A stretch of DNA of 64,000 bases from JADJRG01 sp964474905. Lineage in GTDB: Bacteria; Myxococcota_A; Polyangia; Nannocystales; Nannocystaceae. The notes under the pieces are model-generated. The model searched no databases, was not told where the DNA came from, and worked only from the letters and a program-made list of their open reading frames with translations. Location: the NCBI GenBank assembly GCA_964474905.1, contig CAYYUP010000018.1:1-64000 (forward strand), read 5' to 3'. A program made the position numbers and the translations under genes. Shown here piece after piece: positions 8,496-16,171 of this stretch (positions are counted from its first letter, which is position 1; every line of letters begins with the position of its first letter).

Positions 8496-9443
8496 CTAGG
8501 GCCGCCAGAGGAAGCCGCGCGAGCGGGGATCGATGTCGTCCGGGATGTGCTCGCTGCCGCCGAGGCGGAGCAAAATCTCGCCCTGCACCTGTTCACCGGG
8601 CACAAAGCCGAGCGCGCGGGAGTCACAGCACGCGCCGTCGTCTCGGTTGTCCGCGAGGATCAGGTAGCCGTCGGCGATGAGTTCGATCGGGCCAGGATCG
8701 TCAGGAAGGGCCATACCCGGCCAGCGAGCGATCAGTCCCGGGGTTTGCAGCACTCTGAAGCGGCGACCGCCGACCATCTCAAAGGCTGAGCCGCGGGGGC
8801 GGGCACGTGCGACTTCGGCGGGTGCCTCTGAGGGGTCGGGCTGGCCGCGGACCATCAACTCAATGACACCCGAGGCCTTATGCTCGATCTCTACGCCGTT
8901 GATCGTGAGGCTGCTACGACTGCTGTCAAAGGTGATGAGATCACCGGGCAGTGCAAGGATTCGGCCGACACGTAGGGCTTCTGAGGATTCGGGTGTGTGA
9001 TCGAGTCCGCTGCGGCGTTGCACCTTGGCCCATTCTTCGTCGAGATGGAGATCGTCGACATCGATGACCGCGGTATTGCGCAGAGGCTCTGCGCTCCGTC
9101 GCCGAGGATCGGCGATGCGGGCCTTTGGGTCATCGGTGCCCTCGAGGCTCGGCTCGTTGGCGACGTTGATGATCTCGGGATCGGCGGCGGGGTTCGGGCG
9201 ATAGATGACGATATCCCCTGCCTGGAGGCCCCAGGACCCCCGTACGAGCACGACATGATCGCCGTCGAGCAGCGTCGGGGCCATGCCGTCGCCGTGGATT
9301 TCGATCACCGTCGCGAGGCTGGCACGAAGGGCGAGCAGGCCTGCACCGAGCAGGAGAACGAGCCACGCGAGGCGGGTCGAGAGGCTGCGATCGGAGCGAC
9401 GAGGTCGATCGTACTCGTCGTCATGGCGGGAGAGGCCGAACAT
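8496..9443 (-). CDS. Signal peptidase I (S26)-like protein lacking the Ser/Lys catalytic dyad
   Basis: 315 aa with one N-terminal membrane helix (about residues 25-45), as in LepB. All S26 boxes can be aligned. Box B reads IHGDGMAPTLLDGD, box C AGDIVIYRP, box D VGRILALPGDLI and box E ILADNRDDGACCDSR. In active enzymes the residue before the Met of box B is the nucleophile Ser and the residue before Arg in box D is the general-base Lys. Here both are Gly (Gly53 and Gly160), as read directly from the codons. It should therefore be inactive as a Ser/Lys peptidase. The ATG lies 23 bp inside the end of thiE, so translation is probably coupled. It is the last gene of the thi operon. Confidence 0.8.
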   Translation of the reverse strand: MFGLSRHDDEYDRPRRSDRSLSTRLAWLVLLLGAGLLALRASLATVIEIHGDGMAPTLLDGDHVVLVRGSWGLQAGDIVIYRPNPAADPEIINVANEPSLEGTDDPKARIADPRRRSAEPLRNTAVIDVDDLHLDEEWAKVQRRSGLDHTPESSEALRVGRILALPGDLITFDSSRSSLTINGVEIEHKASGVIELMVRGQPDPSEAPAEVARARPRGSAFEMVGGRRFRVLQTPGLIARWPGMALPDDPGPIELIADGYLILADNRDDGACCDSRALGFVPGEQVQGEILLRLGGSEHIPDDIDPRSRGFLWRP

Positions 9444-10128
9444 CGGAGGAGAGCCGCGCGAAGCTGTTGACCACGGCGGCCACATCTTCGCCAACCCGGT
9501 GAAGATCGCCAAAGAAGAGGCCGATCCCCGCGAGACCCCAGGCGCCCGCTCGGAGACATGCCTGGGCGTTTGCGGGTCCAACTCCGCCGAGGGCGAAGAT
9601 CCGGGCGTTGGGTTGTGCCGCCCAATCTCGAAGCGGAGCGAGCCCAACTGCGGATTTAACCCGGCCCCTTTGCTCGGTGGAGGGCTGGTAGATCGGGGCG
9701 ACGCAGGTGTAGTCGACGAGATCGTGCATTCCCTTGGCTTTGCCATGGCAGGAGCGGCCGATGTACCCGAGGTCGAGCGTGCGGCGGATGGACTCGAGAT
9801 CGCAGCGGCAGGGATCCGCGCGGAGCTGGACTCCTGCAAATTCCAGGGAGGGCTCGCTCTCTCGCATACGGGCGAAGCTCTTGATCTGCTCGGGTGCGAG
9901 CGAGAGCAGCAGGGGAATCTGGAGGGCCCGGCAGCGCGAGACAAATGCCGAGAGACGGCCGCGGGTGATCGCGGCGAGAAGCTCGGGCAGGTCGGCGCAC
10001 GGTTGTCGCAGCAGTACACCGAGCCCGAGCACAAGTGCGCCGGCCGACGCCCAACGATCGACGAGGTTGGCGTCGACCGGGCCTTCGGGCGGGCTGATCG
10101 CGAGGAGGCGGAAGGGCGGCGCGGGCAT
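9421..10128 (-). CDS. thiE: ThiE/TenI-family thiamine phosphate synthase-like protein
   Basis: 235 aa TIM barrel. Visible family features are GYIGRSCHG (the phosphate-loop region, GxSxH in ThiE), DYTCVAPIYQPSTEQRG (the DYVxxGPIFxTxTK region) and IFALGGVGPANA near the C-terminus (ALGGI phosphate site). ThiE condenses HMP-PP with thiazole phosphate, while TenI relatives aromatise the thiazole. The phosphate and DYxxxAP elements fit either, and the position after thiG fits both. The ATG at 10128 was chosen because it lies 10 bp after the thiG stop and starts the barrel properly. The longer frame only overlaps thiG. Confidence 0.8.
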   Translation of the reverse strand: MPAPPFRLLAISPPEGPVDANLVDRWASAGALVLGLGVLLRQPCADLPELLAAITRGRLSAFVSRCRALQIPLLLSLAPEQIKSFARMRESEPSLEFAGVQLRADPCRCDLESIRRTLDLGYIGRSCHGKAKGMHDLVDYTCVAPIYQPSTEQRGRVKSAVGLAPLRDWAAQPNARIFALGGVGPANAQACLRAGAWGLAGIGLFFGDLHRVGEDVAAVVNSFARLSSDVRPLPP

Positions 10129-10138
10129 CGACCGGGGG

Positions 10139-10915
10139 CTACTCGATGAGGCCGCCAGTTGGGCTCGATGCGTTGGCGTAGGCTCGGATCGGCATTCTAC
10201 CTGCCTCAAAGGCCAGCCGTCCGGCGATGATCCCGAGACGCATGGCCTGGGCCATTTTCACAGGATCATCCGCCTGAGCGATCGCCGTGTTCATCAGCAC
10301 GCCATCGCAGCCGAGCTCCATCGCCACGGTCGCGTCGCTAGCGGTTCCAACCCCTGCGTCGACGATCACAGGCACGTTTGCCTGCTCGATGATCAGGCGG
10401 ATGTTGTGGCGGTTTCGGATCCCGAGGCCACTGCCGATCGGAGCGGCGAGGGGCATCACCGCGGCGCAGCCGAGCTCCTCGAGTTTGCGACAGACAACCG
10501 GATCGTCGGTGCAGTAGGGGAGCACCGTGAAGCCCTCGTCCAAGAGAATCTTCGCCGCTTTGAGCGTCTCTTCGTTGTCCGGGAAGAGGGTCTTGGTATC
10601 GCCGAGAACCTCTAGCTTGACGATATCGGCGATTCCGAGTTCGCGAGCGAGACGCAGTGTGCGGACGGCATCGTCGGCGCTGTAACAGCCGGCGGTATTG
10701 GGCAGCAGCGTGTAGCGATCGCGATCGATCCAGCTGAGGAGGTTGTCCTTGGCCTTAAGATCGACCCGACGAAGCGCGACCGTAACGATCTCAGCGCCGC
10801 TCGCCGCAAGTGCGGCCTTGGTCTCGATCGCGTCCTTGTATTTGCCGGTGCCGACAATGAGGCGCGATCGCAGGGTGCGACCGGCCAGGGTCCAGGTGTC
10901 AGTGTGTGCGTTCAA
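10139..10915 (-). CDS. thiG: Thiazole synthase ThiG
   Basis: 258 aa, full length for the family. It makes the thiazole phosphate moiety of thiamine from deoxyxylulose 5-phosphate, dehydroglycine and ThiS thiocarboxylate. Recognisable segments are SRLIVGTGKYKD at the N-terminus, LPNTAGC, the Schiff-base Lys in IVKLEVLGD, VLPYCTDDP, VMPLAAPIGSG, IVDAGVGTASD and DGVLMNTAI. The start is TTG (10915), only 3 bp after the thiS stop, with a strong GGCGGAGG 7 nt upstream inside thiS, so the two are translated together. Confidence 0.95.
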   Translation of the reverse strand: MNAHTDTWTLAGRTLRSRLIVGTGKYKDAIETKAALAASGAEIVTVALRRVDLKAKDNLLSWIDRDRYTLLPNTAGCYSADDAVRTLRLARELGIADIVKLEVLGDTKTLFPDNEETLKAAKILLDEGFTVLPYCTDDPVVCRKLEELGCAAVMPLAAPIGSGLGIRNRHNIRLIIEQANVPVIVDAGVGTASDATVAMELGCDGVLMNTAIAQADDPVKMAQAMRLGIIAGRLAFEAGRMPIRAYANASSPTGGLIE

Positions 10916-10918
10916 AGC

Positions 10919-11122
10919 TCAGCCTCCGCCCACGAAGGTCACGATCTCGAGGTGGTCGCCATCGACGACGATCGCCTTTGAGTGTTCGGCTCGGGTGACG
11001 ATTTCGCGGTTGCGCTCGACCGCGACCTGGCGGGCGTCGAGGCCGAGAGAGGTGATGACCTCGGCGACCGTCATTGGAGCGCGAAGCTCGTGGGGCTCGC
11101 CATTGAGCACGATCGTGGGCAC
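10919..11122 (-). CDS. thiS: Sulfur carrier protein ThiS
   Basis: 67-aa ubiquitin-fold protein ending in Gly-Gly-Gly, the tail that is adenylated and thiocarboxylated to deliver sulfur to ThiG. The N-terminus is PTIVLNGEPHEL, typical of ThiS. A GTG at 11122 was chosen because it gives the normal ThiS length. A GTG five codons upstream is also possible and neither has a clear Shine-Dalgarno sequence. First gene of a thiS-thiG-thiE-(signal peptidase-like) operon. Confidence 0.88.
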   Translation of the reverse strand: MPTIVLNGEPHELRAPMTVAEVITSLGLDARQVAVERNREIVTRAEHSKAIVVDGDHLEIVTFVGGG

Positions 11123-11413
11123 GGGCGGACGGTACACAATCAGAGCCCTTCGCTCATGTGAGCGCGGTCGTGCGCGGCATAAGCGCACTTCAACCGAAAG
11201 GATAAATTCGCGCTTCACAAATTGGCGCGCATATACCGCGTGTGAAGCTTGGATCACACCGTTGTTATTCCTACCCACGTGTGGGTTTTGTGCAACACGG
11301 CCACAGAGACGGGTCCCACCGTACCTAGAACCTAGAATTCAATAATTTCAGGCGTATTGGTGATCGCGAGCACATTTCAAGATTTGGCACGGCACGTGCT
11401 TGTGTAATCAGAC
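11123..11413. other. Divergent intergenic region thiS / crp-like gene
   Basis: 291 bp. No TPP riboswitch core (no CTGAGA or ACCTGATC-type segments on the minus strand) was found upstream of thiS. A perfect palindrome CCCACGTGTGGG lies at 11274-11285 and is followed by TTTT on the plus strand. The last 30 bp hold the promoter elements of the regulator gene. Confidence 0.5.
11385..11400 (+). promoter_or_regulatory. Sigma54-like -24/-12 element
   Basis: TGGCACGGCACGTGCT has GG at 11386-11387 and GC at 11398-11399, the correct spacing for a -24/-12 promoter, with one mismatch in the -12 element. It would start transcription near 11411, only 3 nt before the ATG. A TGTAAT box (11403-11408) 5 nt before the same ATG is a competing sigma70-type reading. 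Confidence 0.35.
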
Positions 11414-12139
11414 ATGGCCGCTTCCGACACCCGTCGTCCCACGATCCCCCTTGAGCGCATGGAGACCATGGAGGTCCTTAGCTGTGTTGAGCCCTTTGTC
11501 AGCGCTAGGCCGCCTGAGATCGAACAGCTCTCGGTCGCCGCGACTCGCATTCGCAAAGCGCCTGGGGCTGCAGTGCTCAGCGAAGGTCAGCCCTCCGATG
11601 CGCTCTACATTGTGCTTCGTGGTCGCGTAAATCTCGTGCGAGTTGCGGACGGTGGTCGCGATCTCATCCTCAGCGCTTTGGGTCCCGGTGATGCGTTCGG
11701 CGAGGTCTGTGCATTTGGTGGCGCGGCGATGTCCACCGCGGCGATCGCCGCTGTTCATACCGAGCTGCTCCGAGTGCCAGCTGAGAGCGTCGTCGATCAT
11801 CTCCGCCGCGAGCCCGAGACGATGATGCGAATGATGCGGCTCCAACACGAGCGTCTGCGGGAAATCGAATCGGTCGCCAGTGGCCTCGCCCTCTGCGATG
11901 TGGAGGAGCGTCTCCGTCGGACCCTCGCTCGCCTCGCCACCCGCCAGGGCCGCCGTGTCAGCGCCTCCGATGGCTGGATCCTCGCTCCGGTGCCGACTCA
12001 ATCCGAGCTCGCGCGCATGGTTGGCTCGTGTCGCGAGACAGTCTCACGGACACTCAGCGCGATGGCCCGCAGCGGTCTCGTCACCGCGAGCGGCCGTCGA
12101 ATGTTGCTCACCGACGATCTGATCAGCCAGTACAGCTGA
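11414..12139 (+). CDS. Crp/Fnr-family transcriptional regulator
   Basis: 241 aa. The N-terminal cyclic-nucleotide-binding beta-roll (about residues 40-150) includes VLSEGQPSDALYIVLRGRVNL and GPGDAFGEVCAF. A linker helix (METMMRMMRLQHERL region) and a C-terminal winged helix follow, with the Crp helix-turn-helix SQSELARMVGSCRETVSRTL (about residues 195-215). There are no FNR-type N-terminal cysteines, so an oxygen-sensing Fe-S cluster is unlikely. The ligand is unknown. The ATG at 11414 lacks a Shine-Dalgarno sequence. Starts at 11459 or 11468 are alternatives that would give a 48-57 nt leader. Confidence 0.9.
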   Translation: MAASDTRRPTIPLERMETMEVLSCVEPFVSARPPEIEQLSVAATRIRKAPGAAVLSEGQPSDALYIVLRGRVNLVRVADGGRDLILSALGPGDAFGEVCAFGGAAMSTAAIAAVHTELLRVPAESVVDHLRREPETMMRMMRLQHERLREIESVASGLALCDVEERLRRTLARLATRQGRRVSASDGWILAPVPTQSELARMVGSCRETVSRTLSAMARSGLVTASGRRMLLTDDLISQYS

Positions 12140-12166
12140 GCCTCGTCGCCACCCAAAAATACATAA

Positions 12167-12198
12167 ATGCCGGCCGTCGGATTTCGACGCGCCGGCAT
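12167..12198 (+). terminator. Strong hairpin between the regulator and alr
   Basis: ATGCCGGC pairs with GCCGGCAT, and inside it CGTCG pairs with CGACG, giving a 13-bp interrupted stem. No T-tract follows on the plus strand, while the minus strand exit has TTATGTATTTTT. It could act as a terminator or stabilise the mRNA 3' end of the regulator. Confidence 0.45.
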
Positions 12199-12229
12199 CT
12201 CGCGTTCTCAAGGGCCCAGCTCCGCGTGC

Positions 12230-12235
12230 TATCTT
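12230..12235 (+). promoter_or_regulatory. -10 box TATCTT, leaderless-type, of alr
   Basis: The box ends 6 nt before the ATG at 12242, so transcription would start at the A of the start codon. No Shine-Dalgarno sequence is present. Confidence 0.45.
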
Positions 12236-12241
12236 CCGCGG

Positions 12242-13411
12242 ATGCGCTTCCTCGGTCCGGAGCGACGGCATCGCGATCGCAGGAAGAGTGCGAGTCTTTC
12301 AGTGCGCCCGACCTACGCTCGGATCGACAGGTCGGCGATCAAACACAACCTTGAGACGATCGCGGAGCGGGTCGGGCACGGCATCCGAATGCTCGCAGTG
12401 GTCAAGGCCAACGGCTACGGGCACGGAGCGATCGAGGTCGCCGATGTGTGCGCTGCTGCGGGAATCTGGGGGTTTGCGGTCTCCCTGGTCGAAGAGGGCA
12501 TCGAGCTTCGGCGAGGCGGTGTCACCTCCCCGGTGCTCGTGCTTGGAGGCGTGTACTCGGGCTTTGAGGATGTGATCGTGCATCGCAACCTGACCCCGGT
12601 CGTCTGGGCCTACGAACATCTTCAGCGCCTCGCGTCGGCGGTGCGTCGAAGCGGCGCCCAAGCCCTGCGGATCCACCTCAAGATCGACACCGGGATGTCA
12701 CGGCTCGGGCTCTTGGTCGACGAACTTCCGGCGGTGATGGACTTTTTTGCCAGCGAAGAGGGCGAGCTTCTCCAGCTGGAGGGCGTCATGACCCACCTCG
12801 CCTGCGCTGATGAGCCTGATGATCAGGTGACTCCGCTCCAGCTCAAGATTTTTGCCGACGCTCTGGGCACGCTCGCGGCGCGTGGGCTCCATCCGCAGTT
12901 TCGCCACGTCTGTAACAGCGCCGGTGTGTTTCGTTATCCGGGGGCCTATTTCGACATGGTGCGGCCGGGGGTCGCGATGTACGGCGCGGCTTCGCGGGAG
13001 GCTGTTGAACTCCCGGGCCTGCGCATGGCGATGAGCGTGCACACCCGTATCCTCGGTGTACGAGATCTCCCGCGGGGCTCCTTTGTCTCTTACGGTCAGC
13101 ATGCGGAACTCTCGCGAGCTTCGCGTCTGGGCATCATCCCCTGTGGGTACGCAGATGGCTACTCCCAGCGGATGAGCGGCCAGGCTGAGGTTTTGGTCAG
13201 GGGCCACCGGTGCCGTGTGGTCGGGGACATCACGATGGACACCTTGATGGTCGACCTGACCGACCTTCCCGATCCTCGCGAAGGCGAGCGAGTGACCCTG
13301 CTCGGGCGGCAGGGTCGTCAGAGCCTGACTATCTACGATCTGGCCGCATGGTCAGGCGAAATTCCACACGAGATCATGTGCCGAATTTCGCGGCGAATCC
13401 CGCGGCGCTGA
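12242..13411 (+). CDS. alr: Alanine racemase
   Basis: 389 aa, PLP-dependent fold-type III enzyme interconverting L- and D-alanine for peptidoglycan. The PLP-binding Lys is in AVVKANGYGHG (Lys55). The second catalytic residue is the Tyr of FVSYGQ in the C-terminal beta domain, followed by IIPCGYADGYSQRM, and GRxSxD-like elements of the barrel (KIDTGMSRLGL) are present. The ATG at 12242 was chosen because the frame upstream runs through a strong hairpin. An N-terminal extension of about 20 basic residues precedes the usual start of the family. Confidence 0.93.
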   Translation: MRFLGPERRHRDRRKSASLSVRPTYARIDRSAIKHNLETIAERVGHGIRMLAVVKANGYGHGAIEVADVCAAAGIWGFAVSLVEEGIELRRGGVTSPVLVLGGVYSGFEDVIVHRNLTPVVWAYEHLQRLASAVRRSGAQALRIHLKIDTGMSRLGLLVDELPAVMDFFASEEGELLQLEGVMTHLACADEPDDQVTPLQLKIFADALGTLAARGLHPQFRHVCNSAGVFRYPGAYFDMVRPGVAMYGAASREAVELPGLRMAMSVHTRILGVRDLPRGSFVSYGQHAELSRASRLGIIPCGYADGYSQRMSGQAEVLVRGHRCRVVGDITMDTLMVDLTDLPDPREGERVTLLGRQGRQSLTIYDLAAWSGEIPHEIMCRISRRIPRR

Positions 13412-13424
13412 GGGGCCTTGCACG

Positions 13425-14513
13425 CTAGCCCGCGGGAGCAGCTTCGGGAGCGGCCTCGGGAGCAGCTTCGGGAGCGGCCTCGGGAGCAGGCACGCACTCC
13501 TCTGTGCCCACATAGTCGGGATCACACGGGTCTGAGATCGATTGCACCTGACCTGCAGGAGCACAATCTTCGGTGCCGACGTAGTTCGGGTCGCAGGGAT
13601 CGTGGATCGATTGCACTTCGGCTAGGGGCGGCGCCGCAGCACGTGCACCCTTTTTCCAATCGACGTTGATCTTGACGAAGGTCGTGGAGTTGCCGGTGTC
13701 GAACTCCGTGCTCTCGCCCTTGGTGCTCACGAGGTAGGAGCCGCTCGTCGAGAAGAGGGAAGTGCTCTTGCCCTCTTTTTTGTTCTCGTGGCTGCCCTGC
13801 TTTGTAGTTGTCACCGATCGTTCGGTGTCTTTGATCTGCAGGCGAGCGACCTCTTCGCCGCTCTCGGTGCGAAAGAGGCCATTGACCTCAGTGGTCACAG
13901 TTCCGGTCATGTAGAGGCCGAGCTTGCCTTCGCGGCCGCGCTTCTTTTGATCGTCCCAGGTCTCGCCGATCTTGAGAGAGCGCTGGGGCACGGTTAGGAA
14001 GGCTGTCTCGAGAACGTCGAGTACACCCTTAAGAACGACGCGAAGTTCCATCGAGATCGAATCTGGGATCGGCGGCCTGTAGAGAACTTTGCCGTCATTG
14101 CCGACGTGAAAGTCGACCTCGAGCCCCTGGAGCGCCTTTGTGGCTGAATTCGTGAACTCTGTGAGGCTGAAGGGCATGCCTGCCGGCAGCGACCAGTTGA
14201 GGTCGATGTTTTTGAAACGGGCGGTGACCTTGTTGCCGTCACCATCTGCGGGTCCGATGACCTGGAGATCGACATCGAAGGCGATCGAGCGGGTCATGCT
14301 TGATCCGCTGAGGGCGTCTCGTACGGTCTCACTGCGGCGGATATGCCCAGAGTAGGTCTGGCCAGGAGAGAAATCGTAGCTGAGGGTGATGCCCTCGGCG
14401 GGGGCCTCGATCTTGGTCAGACCAGGGCCGGATGCGCAGCCTGTAGTGCTGATGACGCCTCCGAAAACGAGGGCGAAGAGGGCCTTGCGAAGCGGTCTGA
14501 GGAGGCGCGACAT
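13425..14513 (-). CDS. Putative lipoprotein (DUF6263-like) with C-terminal tandem repeats
   Basis: 362 aa with an N-terminal signal sequence and a weak lipobox (STTGC at about residues 22-26). The central domain is beta-rich (YDFSPGQTYSGHI, FKNIDLNW, GETWDD, VARLQIKDTERS) and resembles DUF6263-type periplasmic proteins. The C-terminus carries two 23-aa copies of a Cys-containing unit built around DPCDPxYVGTExC, followed by four PEAA repeats. A TACCCT box 6 nt before the ATG and no ribosome site suggest a leaderless mRNA. Function unknown. Confidence 0.75.
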   Translation of the reverse strand: MSRLLRPLRKALFALVFGGVISTTGCASGPGLTKIEAPAEGITLSYDFSPGQTYSGHIRRSETVRDALSGSSMTRSIAFDVDLQVIGPADGDGNKVTARFKNIDLNWSLPAGMPFSLTEFTNSATKALQGLEVDFHVGNDGKVLYRPPIPDSISMELRVVLKGVLDVLETAFLTVPQRSLKIGETWDDQKKRGREGKLGLYMTGTVTTEVNGLFRTESGEEVARLQIKDTERSVTTTKQGSHENKKEGKSTSLFSTSGSYLVSTKGESTEFDTGNSTTFVKINVDWKKGARAAAPPLAEVQSIHDPCDPNYVGTEDCAPAGQVQSISDPCDPDYVGTEECVPAPEAAPEAAPEAAPEAAPAG

Positions 14514-14519
14514 GGCCGG

Positions 14520-14525
14520 AGGGTA
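14520..14525 (-). promoter_or_regulatory. -10 box TACCCT, leaderless-type
   Basis: On the minus strand the box ends 6 nt before the ATG at 14513. The same hexamer occurs 8 nt before the fni start (62708-62703). Confidence 0.4.
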
Positions 14526-14568
14526 CGCGGAGAGGCGCCGAACGACAAGATCGACGATCACTCTGCGA

Positions 14569-16092
14569 CTACTCTGGAAGATCGACTTCGGGGTCGATCA
14601 TCGAATCTGGATCGTGTGCAGATGCTGCTTTGATCACTGCGTCGGCGTCGGGTACATGGGCCTGCACTGCTGCTTCGGCTGCAACGTTTTCCTGCGCCGC
14701 CCGGGCCTTGGCGCGTCGGGCCTCAGCATCCGCAAGCTTGCGTCGCTCCGCGTCGCGATCGGGCGGGCCTACCGGGCGCTCCTGAATGAATGCCTCGTGG
14801 GTCGGCAGGCTCGAGTCGCGCACGTGCACAGTGACGCTGCGATCGAGCTTGCCCGGCAGGTAGCCGGTCCATCCCTCGGGCAGCTGCGGCGAGACCCAAT
14901 CAAAGATCCAGCGGGCGTCCTTGGGCGCAAGGTTGACGCAGCCGTGACTGCGACGTTGGCCAAATCGGTCGTGCCAATAGGCCCCGTGGATGGCGTTATG
15001 CCCCTGAAAGAGCAGCACCCACGGCACGTGTTCGACCATGTAGGCCTTATCTTCGTAGCCCTGGTTGTCCATCGTCATGCTCGCGACCTTGGCCCAAATC
15101 GGGTAGTTGCCGCGGGGCGTAGGCGAGGCTCGACCGCTGGAGATCATCGTCGCAAAGACCGGGGTTTCTCCGCGATAGGCGACCAGAACCTGTTCGCCGA
15201 CATCGACGTCGATCCACTGGTTGTTGCCCCGTGCGCGCTGCTCTGGCCTGACGACGCCTGGTGGCGGATCGATGATGACAACCGCATTGAGACGCTCAGC
15301 CTCGATCCAGCGATCCTCGGCGATCGGCCACCAGCGGCCCTCTTCGTTGGTCAAGGCGGGGCCGTGGAGCGCGACCCGGCGGCGGTGGGGCAGACGCTCG
15401 ACCGCGTCGGTGTCTTTCTTGGAGGGGCTCGCATACACCGGAGTTTTGTCGCGGCGGATCCAGCCGAAGGCCGGGCCAGGTTTGGGCTGGCCCTGGAGCG
15501 TGATGCCGGACCATTGGGAACCTCGGCCCATCCAGCCAAGCTCGTCTTTGGGCACGAGCATGCCGTCGGCAGTCTCGAGGTAGGGCACACCGGCGACCTC
15601 CCGCGTGTGACCCGCGGCGAGGCTCATACCCGCGGTGAGGCGCCGCCGCGGTGTATTGTTTAGGATCTCGTCTTCGTTGCCGTACATCGGCACGTCGTCA
15701 TTGCGGACGAGCAGGTAGTCGTAGGGGAGCGTGCGATCGCCCCGTAAGTCGAGGGCTCGACCGGTTGCCGGGGGCTTTTCGCTCGGCTTGACGTGGCGGG
15801 AGCAGATGAAACCGTAGGGCTGCACGGCGTACCAAAGTTTGCCTTCACAGCCGGCCTTGTCACGGCTCTTAACGGTGCCGCGGACGACCAGGCGTGTGCC
15901 CCTACCGAGGGTTGCGAGGCGACCACGGGGGACCCACGGGCGCGATCGGATCACCGTCTCGGACCAGCGTGTCTCGATGTACCGGATATCGGTGGGCTCG
16001 ATCGTGATCGTTGCCGCATCCTCGCCGATAGGCTCGAGCTGTCCTAAAGAGCTGATCGTTGAGACGAGAGCGAGTGCTGCTGCGAGCGACAC
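14569..16092 (-). CDS. L,D-transpeptidase (YkuD domain) with SH3-like N-terminal region
   Basis: 507 aa exported enzyme that would cross-link peptidoglycan or attach proteins to it. A short signal peptide is followed by SH3-like segments (YAVQPYGFICSRHVKP; KTPVYASPSKKD). The YkuD catalytic domain lies around residues 280-395 (HGAYWHDRFG ... RRSHGCVNL), with the nucleophile Cys385 and His383. The tail (about 410-507) is Ala/Arg/Asp-rich and disordered. The GTG at 16092 has no strong ribosome site. A TAGGTT box ends 9 nt upstream, which suggests a very short leader. Confidence 0.9.
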   Translation of the reverse strand: MSLAAALALVSTISSLGQLEPIGEDAATITIEPTDIRYIETRWSETVIRSRPWVPRGRLATLGRGTRLVVRGTVKSRDKAGCEGKLWYAVQPYGFICSRHVKPSEKPPATGRALDLRGDRTLPYDYLLVRNDDVPMYGNEDEILNNTPRRRLTAGMSLAAGHTREVAGVPYLETADGMLVPKDELGWMGRGSQWSGITLQGQPKPGPAFGWIRRDKTPVYASPSKKDTDAVERLPHRRRVALHGPALTNEEGRWWPIAEDRWIEAERLNAVVIIDPPPGVVRPEQRARGNNQWIDVDVGEQVLVAYRGETPVFATMISSGRASPTPRGNYPIWAKVASMTMDNQGYEDKAYMVEHVPWVLLFQGHNAIHGAYWHDRFGQRRSHGCVNLAPKDARWIFDWVSPQLPEGWTGYLPGKLDRSVTVHVRDSSLPTHEAFIQERPVGPPDRDAERRKLADAEARRAKARAAQENVAAEAAVQAHVPDADAVIKAASAHDPDSMIDPEVDLPE

Positions 16093-16171
16093 GGGGCACC
16101 AAACCTAGCAAAGCCCGGCGGGGCTTCACAGCCTCCAACGCGGGGGAGTCGGGGCTTCTTCCCGGCGTCGG

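Noticed and set aside
9283..10615. Long plus-strand frames opposite thiE and thiG
   Set aside because: They are shadows of well-supported minus-strand genes.
11123..11413. TPP riboswitch upstream of thiS
   Set aside because: Both strands were read for the conserved CTGAGA and ACCTGATC-type core segments and neither was found.
12167..12241. alr starting at ATG 12167
   Set aside because: This ATG lies in a perfect hairpin and the extra 25 residues have no family match. ATG 12242 has a -10 box at the right distance.
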